Assembly: GCA_007117785.1 (NCBI GenBank)
Contig: SKFV01000240.1
Span: 1-7,286, forward strand
Source of the DNA: Pseudomonas sp.
Lineage (GTDB): Bacteria > Pseudomonadota > Gammaproteobacteria > Pseudomonadales > Pseudomonadaceae
DNA length: 7,286 bases
Direction: 5' to 3'
Numbering within the stretch: position 1 is the first letter of the stretch; every line of letters begins with the position of its first letter. This document shows, piece after piece, positions 1 to 5,852 of the stretch. The position numbers and the translations under genes are program-made. The notes below the pieces were generated by a model. It was not told where the DNA came from, ran no database searches, and saw only the letters and a list, made by a program, of their open reading frames with translations.

Positions 1-357
1 CAAAACGATGAACTGCTCAACCTGGTCAACGACGCACTGGAACAACTCAAGGCAAAAGATATCGTGCATATCGATGTGCGCGAACAGACCAGCATCACCG
101 ATTACATGGTGATTGCCAGTGGCACCTCCAGCCGCCATGTATCGGCGCTGAGTGACAATGTGGTGGAAAAAGCCAAGGAAGCCGGCAACAAACCGCTGGG
201 CGTGGAGGGCAAGGCGGGTGGCGAGTGGGTACTGGTTGATCTGGGTGATGTAGTGGTCCACATCATGCAGCCCGCTACCCGCCAGTTTTACGATCTGGAG
301 CGTCTGTGGGAGAGCGCTGAAAGTCGTCGGGCTGCCGCGGAACGACCGTCGGAATAA
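1..357 (+). CDS. rsfS: Ribosomal silencing factor RsfS (5' end cut by window)
   Basis: RsfS (Iojap/YbeB/DUF143 family) binds ribosomal protein uL14 on the 50S subunit and blocks joining with the 30S, lowering translation in starvation or stationary phase. The reading frame is open from base 1, giving 118 visible residues that begin QNDELLNLV; in relatives the protein begins one or a few residues before this point, so probably only the start codon lies outside the window. An internal ATG at 64 is not the start, because the family helix (LVNDALEQLKAKDI) lies upstream of it. Family hallmarks are the block TSITDYMVIASGTSSRHV, followed by a region containing GEWVLVDLGDVVVHIM and RQFYDLERLW. The charged tail (ESRRAAAERPSE) is poorly conserved in the family. 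The TAA stop lies 5 bases before rlmH, the usual neighbour; nadD is expected upstream. Confidence 0.95.
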   Translation, partial: QNDELLNLVNDALEQLKAKDIVHIDVREQTSITDYMVIASGTSSRHVSALSDNVVEKAKEAGNKPLGVEGKAGGEWVLVDLGDVVVHIMQPATRQFYDLERLWESAESRRAAAERPSE

Positions 358-362
358 GCTGG

Positions 363-830
363 ATGCGTATTCGCCTGATCAGTGTTGCTTCACGTATGCC
401 TCGCTGGGTAGAACAGGGTTATCAGGAATATGCCAAGCGCATGCCGCCTGAGCTGCCACTGGAGCTGGTGGAAATCCCGCTCAGCAACCGCGGCAAGAAT
501 GCCGATGTTGCCCGCTTGATGAAGCGTGAAGGTGAACAGATGCTGGCAGCGACCCAGCCGGGGGAACGAATTGTGACCCTGGAGGTCAATGGTCGGGAGT
601 GGTCCACGGAAACCCTGGCAGAACAACTGGATAGCTGGCGTCTGGATGCGCGCACCGTCAACCTGAGGGTAGGTGGCCCGGAAGGGCTGGCAGAACCGGT
701 TCGTCAGGCCAGTGAACAACGCTGGTCACTGTCACCGCTGACACTGCCGCATCCTCTGGTGCGTATTCTCCTGGCAGAACAGCTTTACCGTGCCTGGACC
801 ATTCTCAACCGTCACCCCTATCACAAGTAA
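363..830 (+). CDS. rlmH: 23S rRNA (pseudouridine-1915-N3) methyltransferase RlmH
   Basis: RlmH is a small SPOUT-class enzyme that uses S-adenosylmethionine to methylate N3 of pseudouridine 1915 in helix 69 of 23S rRNA, on assembled 70S ribosomes. The protein is 155 residues, the same length as E. coli RlmH (YbeA). Visible signatures are RGKNADVARL (about 43-52), RIVTLEVNGREW (69-80), the cofactor-loop motif GGPEG (104-108), and the C-terminal knot block WSLSPLTLPHPLVRILLAEQLYRAW followed by HPYHK at the very end, which is typical of the family. The ATG at 363 gives the family-typical N-terminus (MRIRLISVASRMPRWV) and has GGAA at 351-354 as a modest ribosome binding site. Residue 102, just before GGPEG, is Arg where I recall a hydrophobic residue in relatives. 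It follows rsfS by 5 bases and precedes mrdA by 3, so translation is probably linked along the three genes. Confidence 0.97.
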   Translation: MRIRLISVASRMPRWVEQGYQEYAKRMPPELPLELVEIPLSNRGKNADVARLMKREGEQMLAATQPGERIVTLEVNGREWSTETLAEQLDSWRLDARTVNLRVGGPEGLAEPVRQASEQRWSLSPLTLPHPLVRILLAEQLYRAWTILNRHPYHK

Positions 831-833
831 GTA

Positions 834-2717
834 ATGGCCAAGCCGATCCAACTCACCGATTTCAAGAGTGACGCTCGCATTGTGCAAGGGCGGGTGCTGC
901 TCTGTGGCCTGGTCATACTGGCAATGCTCAGCGCACTGGTAGCGCGGATGTATTACCTGCAGGTGGTGCAATACGATTACCATTCGACGCTGTCGGATAA
1001 TAATCGTGTACACGTTCAGCCAGTACCGCCGACACGTGGGCGAATCCACGATCGCAACGGCATAGTACTGGCTGAAAACAGGCCCAGTTACAGCCTGAAC
1101 ATTACCCGGGAACGGGTGCCGGACCTTCCGGCCACGCTGGAGTTGCTGGAGGAACTGCTTGAACTTGATAGCGAATCCATGCAGCGTGCGGCAAGGCGAT
1201 TGCAACAGCGACGTCGCCCCTTTGAAGCTGTTCCCATCATGTTCGAGTTGAGTGAAGACCAGATCGCCCGACTGGCGGTCAACCAGTTTCGTTTGCCCGG
1301 GGTTGAAGTGCAGGCCAGCTTCGTTCGCCACTATCCGTTGGGCGAGATGTTTGCCCATGCAGTTGGCTATGTTGGCCGTATCAATGAAGCCGAATTGCAG
1401 CGCATTGATACCGTCGCCTACGCCGGCACTCACTATATCGGCAAGACCGGTATCGAGCGCCAATATGAAGACTGGTTGCACGGCACGGTGGGGTATGAGG
1501 AGGTGGAAACCAATGCTCGGGGTCGCGTATTGCGGGTGCTCAAGCGCACCGATCCCCTGCCCGGACGTGATCTGACCCTGCATCTGGATGTGCGTTTGCA
1601 ACAGATTGCCGAGGAAGCGCTGGCAGGGCGCCGCGGCGCCGTAGTGGCGATTGATCCGGCGACGGGTGGCGTGCTGGCTTTTGTCAGCCAGCCTTCATTC
1701 AACCCCAATCTGTTTGTAACCGGCATCAGTCACGCGGATTATGCTGCATTGCGCGATTCGCTCGATCGCCCCTTGTTCAATCGCGTGTTGCGTGGTCAGT
1801 ACCCGCCCGGGTCAACTATCAAGCAGATGGTTGCCTTGGCGGGCCTTGAGCATAATGTGGTGACGCGCACCAGCCGCGTCTATGACCCCGGCTTTTACCA
1901 GTTGCCCAATCATAGCCACCGGTATCGTAACTGGAACCGCCGGGGTGATGGCTGGGTGGATATGCGGTTCTCCATCGCACGCTCCAATGACACCTACTTT
2001 TATGATCTGTCGCACAAACTGGGCATTGATCGTATGCATGACTTTCTCAGCCAGTTTGGCCTGGGTCAGCGCGTTGCACTGGATATGCATGAGGAACAGG
2101 GCGGTTTGATGCCCTCGCGGGAATGGAAGCGCGCTGCGCGTGGCCAGCCCTGGTACCCCGGCGAGACATTGATTGCCGGTATTGGTCAGGGCTACATGAT
2201 GACCACGCCGCTGCAATTGGCGCATTCCACCGCGCTGACGGCTAACCGTGGCGTGTGGATGCGGCCACGCTTGCTCAAGCATGCCGAAGGTCTGGAGCCT
2301 GATACCAGCGATACGCCGCCCGATATAGAGCTGAATAATCCGGATAACTGGGACTTTATTATCGATTCCATGGAGGACGTGATGCATGCCGCACACGGCA
2401 CGGCACGAGCGTCAGCCCAGGGTGCGGAGTACCGTATTGCCGGCAAGACCGGTACTGCCCAGGTTGTGGCCATAGCCCAGGGGGAGAAGTATGACTCTGA
2501 AGCGCTGCAGGAACGGCATCGAGATCATGCCCTGTTTGTCGGTTTTGCTCCGGCGGATGATCCGCAGATTGCTGTTGCCGTGATGGTGGAAAACGGTGAA
2601 TCCGGCGGCCGGGTAGCTGCGCCCGTTGCACGCGCCCTGTTTGATGCCTGGTTGCTGCCACCAACTGATATCAGCGATTTGTTGGTACAGGAAGCTACCC
2701 TGGAGTCAGATCAATGA
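834..2717 (+). CDS. mrdA: Penicillin-binding protein 2, elongasome D,D-transpeptidase
   Basis: PBP2 is the class B penicillin-binding protein that crosslinks peptidoglycan during side-wall growth, working with RodA, MreC/MreD and MreB in the inner membrane; it is the target of mecillinam. The 627-residue protein is close to E. coli PBP2 (633). It has a short cytoplasmic N-terminus, one membrane anchor (about 21-42), a pedestal/dimerisation domain (about 60-235, opening with RGRIHDRNG at 68-76), and a transpeptidase domain (about 265-605). The catalytic motifs are all present: S327-T-I-K330 (nucleophile Ser327), S384-N-D386 (the SxN-type motif, with Asp in the last place as usual in PBP2), and K538-T-G540. 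The start is ATG three bases after the rlmH stop with only a weak AAG-rich ribosome binding site, which suggests coupling to rlmH translation. Its stop overlaps the rodA start. In Pseudomonas this gene is called pbpA. No motif is missing. Confidence 0.97.
   Translation: MAKPIQLTDFKSDARIVQGRVLLCGLVILAMLSALVARMYYLQVVQYDYHSTLSDNNRVHVQPVPPTRGRIHDRNGIVLAENRPSYSLNITRERVPDLPATLELLEELLELDSESMQRAARRLQQRRRPFEAVPIMFELSEDQIARLAVNQFRLPGVEVQASFVRHYPLGEMFAHAVGYVGRINEAELQRIDTVAYAGTHYIGKTGIERQYEDWLHGTVGYEEVETNARGRVLRVLKRTDPLPGRDLTLHLDVRLQQIAEEALAGRRGAVVAIDPATGGVLAFVSQPSFNPNLFVTGISHADYAALRDSLDRPLFNRVLRGQYPPGSTIKQMVALAGLEHNVVTRTSRVYDPGFYQLPNHSHRYRNWNRRGDGWVDMRFSIARSNDTYFYDLSHKLGIDRMHDFLSQFGLGQRVALDMHEEQGGLMPSREWKRAARGQPWYPGETLIAGIGQGYMMTTPLQLAHSTALTANRGVWMRPRLLKHAEGLEPDTSDTPPDIELNNPDNWDFIIDSMEDVMHAAHGTARASAQGAEYRIAGKTGTAQVVAIAQGEKYDSEALQERHRDHALFVGFAPADDPQIAVAVMVENGESGGRVAAPVARALFDAWLLPPTDISDLLVQEATLESDQ
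2702..2717 (+). promoter_or_regulatory. Translational coupling site mrdA-rodA (GGAG plus ATGA overlap)
   Basis: The rodA ATG (2714-2716) shares bases with the mrdA TGA (2715-2717), forming ATGA. A GGAG ribosome binding site lies at 2702-2705 within the last mrdA codons, 8 bases before the ATG. This arrangement typically lets ribosomes finishing the first gene restart on the second. Here it would help keep the transpeptidase and its partner polymerase in proportion. The overlap is seen directly; the coupling is inferred. Confidence 0.75.
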
Positions 2718-3862
2718 GGTGGTTACAACGCTTGAACTCGACCGCCACCCAGGGTTATGGCCGGCGTATGCCTTTCTGGCAGCGCATTCATGTTGATCCA
2801 TGGTTACTGCTGCTGCTTCTGGTGTTGGCGACTGTGGCCGCCTTTGTGCTCTATTCAGCCAGTAGCCGCAGCCTGACCATGGTCTATCGTCAGGGTGCGG
2901 CTTTCGCCGTGGGTCTTGCAGTAATGCTGGTGGTTGCTCAGTTTCAGCCACGCTTTATGCAGCGCTGGGTGCCGCTGGCCTATCTTGCCGGCGTTCTTTT
3001 ATTGATTGCCGTGCTGGTGATTGGCGTACAGGCCAAGGGCGCACAACGCTGGTTGAGTATTCCCGGAGTAATGCGTTTTCAACCCTCCGAACTGATGAAG
3101 CTGGTCATGCCGATGATGCTGGCCTGGTATCTGGCTCGCAATACGTCACTGCGGCCAACGGTGTTTCAGGTGTTGCTCAGCCTGTTGATCATTGTAGTAC
3201 CGGTGTTGCTGGTGCTTAAGCAACCAGACCTTGGCACCTCTTTGCTGATTGCGACCTCCGGTTTTTTTGTGCTTTTGCTGGCGGGCCTGCGCTGGCGCTA
3301 CATGGTGGGTGCCGCGATACTGCTGGTGCCGGCAGCGATAGCCATGTGGATGTTTGTACTGCACAACTACCAGAAGCAGCGCATTCTGACGTTTCTTAAT
3401 CCTGAATCCGACCCGCTGGGTGCCGGCTGGAACATCATCCAGTCCAAGGCGGCGATCGGTTCTGGCGGGGTCTACGGCAAAGGTTGGTTGCAGGGCACCC
3501 AGTCACACCTCGATTTCCTGCCCGAAGGGCATACTGATTTTGTGATTGCCGTGTTGGGTGAAGAATTCGGCCTGGTTGGTATCTGTTTGCTGCTGATGGT
3601 TTATCTATTGATCATTGCGCGTGGGCTGTATATTACCTTGCAGGCACAAGACAGCTTCTGCAAACTGCTGGCAGGCAGTATAACCCTGACATTCTTCGTA
3701 TACGTGTTCGTCAATATCGGCATGGTCAGCGGGTTGTTGCCAGTGGTCGGGGTGCCCTTGCCAATGATCAGTTACGGCGGTACATCCTTGGTAACCCTGC
3801 TGGTCGGGTTCGGCATTCTGATGTCGATTCATACCCACCGCAAATGGATGCCAGAGGGATAA
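2714..3862 (+). CDS. rodA: SEDS peptidoglycan glycosyltransferase RodA
   Basis: RodA is the SEDS-family polymerase that links lipid II disaccharides into glycan strands for cell elongation, as a complex with PBP2. The 382-residue protein is almost entirely hydrophobic, with about ten predicted membrane segments beginning near 29-48 and ending near 352-372. Family motifs are RFQPSE (121-126, with the conserved Glu126), KQPDLGTS (169-176), the large periplasmic loop with SHLDFLPEGHTDF (264-276), and the C-terminal SEDS signature VGVPLPMISYGGTS (345-358). Asp267 in HLDFLPE matches the essential Asp of other RodA proteins. The first about 25 residues form a polar cytoplasmic tail. The ATG at 2714 overlaps the mrdA TGA as ATGA, with GGAG at 2702-2705 inside mrdA as the ribosome binding site. 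The division paralogue FtsW is less likely because of the PBP2 neighbour and the HLDFLPE loop. Confidence 0.97.
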   Translation: MRWLQRLNSTATQGYGRRMPFWQRIHVDPWLLLLLLVLATVAAFVLYSASSRSLTMVYRQGAAFAVGLAVMLVVAQFQPRFMQRWVPLAYLAGVLLLIAVLVIGVQAKGAQRWLSIPGVMRFQPSELMKLVMPMMLAWYLARNTSLRPTVFQVLLSLLIIVVPVLLVLKQPDLGTSLLIATSGFFVLLLAGLRWRYMVGAAILLVPAAIAMWMFVLHNYQKQRILTFLNPESDPLGAGWNIIQSKAAIGSGGVYGKGWLQGTQSHLDFLPEGHTDFVIAVLGEEFGLVGICLLLMVYLLIIARGLYITLQAQDSFCKLLAGSITLTFFVYVFVNIGMVSGLLPVVGVPLPMISYGGTSLVTLLVGFGILMSIHTHRKWMPEG

Positions 3863-3867
3863 ATCGA

Positions 3868-3912
3868 ATGCCTGGCAGCATGACCGGGTGGCGCAATCAG
3901 GAAAGAGAATAG
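3868..3912 (+). other. Possible 14-codon leader ORF abutting the mltB start
   Basis: The 50-base gap between rodA and mltB holds an ATG at 3868 that opens a 14-residue ORF (MPGSMTGWRNQERE) ending in TAG at 3910-3912, directly against the mltB ATG at 3913 and in the same frame. An AGAGGGA stretch at 3853-3859, inside the last rodA codons, lies 8 bases upstream and could serve as its ribosome binding site. It may be a coupling or leader ORF, or chance. Its length alone gives no statistical support, and I recognise no homologue. No terminator hairpin or convincing promoter is visible in this gap. Confidence 0.25.
3899..3907 (+). promoter_or_regulatory. Ribosome binding site of mltB
   Basis: The purine run AGGAAAGAG ends 5 bases before the ATG at 3913 and is the clearest Shine-Dalgarno sequence in the window. 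It supports the ATG at 3913 over the second in-frame ATG at 3922, and suggests that mltB can be initiated independently of rodA, unlike the overlapping gene pairs on either side. Confidence 0.7.
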
Positions 3913-4935
3913 ATGCTTAGAATGGGGTTTTTGGGTGTGGTGCGTCACTGGAGGCAATCCGTGCTGGCGGTCGGTTGTGGTCTATTAGCGCCCCTGGCGG
4001 TGGCTTCCGACTACGGTATCGAGCATCCGGCAGTATTGCCCTTTGTGCAGGAAATGCAGAGCGAGCATGGCTTCAGTGCTGATTATGTCCTGCGTCTGCT
4101 GGCGGGTGCCGAGCGGCGACAGCCGATTTTGGATGCCATCTCGCGTCCGGCCGAAAGGGTTCGCCCCTGGCATGAATACCGGGCCATCTTCATGACCGAG
4201 CAACGCCTGCAGCAAGGCCTGGAATTCTGGGATGAGTACGCTGAGGCACTTGAGCGGGCGGAGCAGGAATACGGTGTTGAACCAGAAGTGATAGTCGCCA
4301 TTATTGGTGTGGAGACTTTTTATGGGCGACACAAGGGTACCCACCGGGTTCTGGATGCCCTGACCACTTTGGGCTTTGACTACCCGCCGCGTGCGGATTT
4401 TTTCCGTCGCCAGCTCAAGGCCTTTATGGTGTTGACCCGTGAACAGCAAATGGACCCAACGGTATTGACCGGTTCCTACGCCGGCGCCATGGGTTATCCG
4501 CAGTTTATTCCCAGCAGTTACCAGGTATTTGCCGTCGATTTTGACGGCGACGGCAAGGTGGATATCTGGAATAACCCGGTGGATGCCATTGGCAGCGTGG
4601 CCAATTACTTCAAGGAACACAAGTGGCAGCATGGTGAACCTGTTGTGGTGTCAGCCGAGGTCAATGGCGACCACTATGCAGAAGGTTTTACCTTGAATGA
4701 TGGCCTGCAGGCCCGACGAACTGTGGCTGAATTGCGCGCCCTGGGCTGGCAACCGGCCAGCGAGCTGCCCGATGAGCAACGGGTAATGAGTTTCGAGTTT
4801 GATGCCGGCGAACACAAAGAGCATTGGATCGGACTGGATAACCTGTATTCGATTACCCGGTATAATCACAGCGTGATGTACGCCATGGTCGTGCATCAGT
4901 TGGCACAACAGTTACGTGAGGCCCGCAACCCATGA
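3913..4935 (+). CDS. mltB: Lytic murein transglycosylase B (MltB/SltB1 family)
   Basis: This periplasmic enzyme cleaves the MurNAc-GlcNAc bond of peptidoglycan without water, leaving 1,6-anhydro-MurNAc ends. The 340-residue protein has a secretion signal (basic n-region with R11-R14, hydrophobic core about 16-30, probable cleavage after AVA at 29-31). The catalytic Glu134 lies in AIIGVETFYGR (129-139), the counterpart of Glu162 in E. coli Slt35. Further family blocks are GSYAGAMGYPQFIPSSY (187-203), an EF-hand-like calcium loop DFDGDGKVD (209-217), and DAIGSVANYF (224-233). E. coli MltB is a lipoprotein; here no good lipobox precedes the mature region (Cys22 sits inside the hydrophobic core after AVG), so a soluble periplasmic form like P. 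aeruginosa SltB1, encoded at the same locus, is more likely. The gene starts 50 bases after rodA and its TGA overlaps the rlpA ATG. Confidence 0.95.
   Translation: MLRMGFLGVVRHWRQSVLAVGCGLLAPLAVASDYGIEHPAVLPFVQEMQSEHGFSADYVLRLLAGAERRQPILDAISRPAERVRPWHEYRAIFMTEQRLQQGLEFWDEYAEALERAEQEYGVEPEVIVAIIGVETFYGRHKGTHRVLDALTTLGFDYPPRADFFRRQLKAFMVLTREQQMDPTVLTGSYAGAMGYPQFIPSSYQVFAVDFDGDGKVDIWNNPVDAIGSVANYFKEHKWQHGEPVVVSAEVNGDHYAEGFTLNDGLQARRTVAELRALGWQPASELPDEQRVMSFEFDAGEHKEHWIGLDNLYSITRYNHSVMYAMVVHQLAQQLREARNP
4918..4935 (+). promoter_or_regulatory. Translational coupling site mltB-rlpA (GAGG plus ATGA overlap)
   Basis: The rlpA ATG (4932-4934) overlaps the mltB TGA (4933-4935) as ATGA. GAGG at 4918-4921, inside the end of mltB, lies 10 bases before the start and can act as the ribosome binding site. 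It is the second stop/start overlap of this kind in the window and joins the two lytic transglycosylases. Coupling is inferred from the geometry. Confidence 0.7.
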
Positions 4936-5816
4936 CTGTCGCTCGACTTTGCCACTTTTGCCTGCTCTGCTTTATTACCGTCAGCCTGATTGCCTGTTCC
5001 AGCAAGAGCAAACAGGTAGACAGACCTATTGCTAGCGCAACCGTTAACAGCGCGCCGACGCTTCGCCAGACTGAGGTCGACGGTGCGCCCAGTTATCTTA
5101 TGGATGTCTCGCGCATTCCTGATGCGGTACCCACTCCGCATACCGGCGCCTACAAGGCGACGCCCTATACCTTGATGGGTGTGCGTTACAAACCGATGCA
5201 GGATGGGCGCAGTTACCGTGAAGAAGGCATTGCCTCCTGGTATGGGACCAAGTTCCATGGTCGGCACACGGCCAACGGCGAGATCTATGATCTCTATGCG
5301 ATGACAGCGGCGCACAAGACGCTGCCGCTGCCGACCTACGTCAAGGTGACCAACCTGGAGAACAATCGCGAGGTCATTGTCCGGGTCAATGATCGTGGCC
5401 CTTTCTATTCTGATCGGATCATCGACCTGTCCTACGCAGCGGCCAAGCGTTTGGGCTTTGCCGAACGTGGCACAGCCCGGGTAAGAGTTGAAGGCATTGA
5501 TCCGGTAGTCTGGCAGCAACAGAACAATCCTGATGGCCGGCTGGTGGACGCGGCGCTGGAGAATCTGCCAGTCCAGAGCGGGGAACTTTATCTACAACTG
5601 GGTGCCTTCTCCAATAGCGAGGCGGCAGAGCAATTGCGCCAGCGCGTGCAATCCATGGTCAATACCAGTGTCACTGTGACGCCTATCCAGCAGCAGCGCC
5701 AGACTCTGCATCGTGTGCGGATTGGTCCCGTAGCCAGTGAAACCGAGGCTGAGCAGCTGATGGATCGTTTGCGCCTGGCGGATCTGGGTTCACCTACCCT
5801 GGTACGCGCCAACTGA
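4932..5816 (+). CDS. rlpA: Septal ring lytic transglycosylase RlpA, lipoprotein with SPOR domain
   Basis: RlpA is an outer-membrane lipoprotein. In P. aeruginosa it is a lytic transglycosylase that cuts glycan strands lacking stem peptides, helping daughter cells separate and keeping rod shape. The 294-residue protein opens with a lipoprotein signal whose lipobox is L19-I-A-C22. Cys22 would be lipidated; Ser follows it, with no Asp inner-membrane retention signal at +2. A linker (about 23-95) leads to the double-psi beta-barrel domain (about 97-190), with GIASWYGTKFHGRHTANGE, AMTAAHKTLPLPTYVKVTN and VRVNDRGPF. Glu117, His128 and Asp154 match the residues I recall as important in P. aeruginosa RlpA, each shifted by three. 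A SPOR domain (about 217-294, starting GELYLQLGAFSN and including RVRIGPV) should bind denuded glycan at the septum. The ATG overlaps the mltB stop. Confidence 0.96.
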   Translation: MTVARLCHFCLLCFITVSLIACSSKSKQVDRPIASATVNSAPTLRQTEVDGAPSYLMDVSRIPDAVPTPHTGAYKATPYTLMGVRYKPMQDGRSYREEGIASWYGTKFHGRHTANGEIYDLYAMTAAHKTLPLPTYVKVTNLENNREVIVRVNDRGPFYSDRIIDLSYAAAKRLGFAERGTARVRVEGIDPVVWQQQNNPDGRLVDAALENLPVQSGELYLQLGAFSNSEAAEQLRQRVQSMVNTSVTVTPIQQQRQTLHRVRIGPVASETEAEQLMDRLRLADLGSPTLVRAN

Positions 5817-5852
5817 TATTCGATTTTCCATGCCCTTTACTTTGTGAGAACC

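Noticed and set aside
64..357. Internal ATG at 64 as the start of a shorter RsfS
   Set aside because: The frame is open from base 1 and the upstream residues match the conserved first helix of the family, so the true start lies at or just before the window edge.
732..1601. Long open reading frame on the minus strand (289 codons) across the end of rlmH and the first part of mrdA
   Set aside because: It lies entirely opposite two genes with clear family motifs, shows no recognisable domain (rich in His and Gln, as expected of an antisense shadow) and has no evident ribosome binding site or independent context.
3863..3912. Possible terminator hairpin after rodA (TGCC and GGCA at 3869-3877)
   Set aside because: The inverted repeat has a single-base loop and no following T run, so it is not a credible rho-independent terminator.
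3985..4632. Minus-strand open frames opposite mltB (215 codons) and across mltB-rlpA (4896-5519, 207 codons)
   Set aside because: They are shadows of real genes; the absence of stops follows from codon bias on the coding strand, and nothing in the translations resembles a known protein.
5817..5852. Possible promoter for dacA (TTCGAT at 5819-5824 with TACTTT at 5838-5843)
   Set aside because: The spacing of 13 bases is too short for a sigma70 promoter, and both boxes match the consensus poorly.
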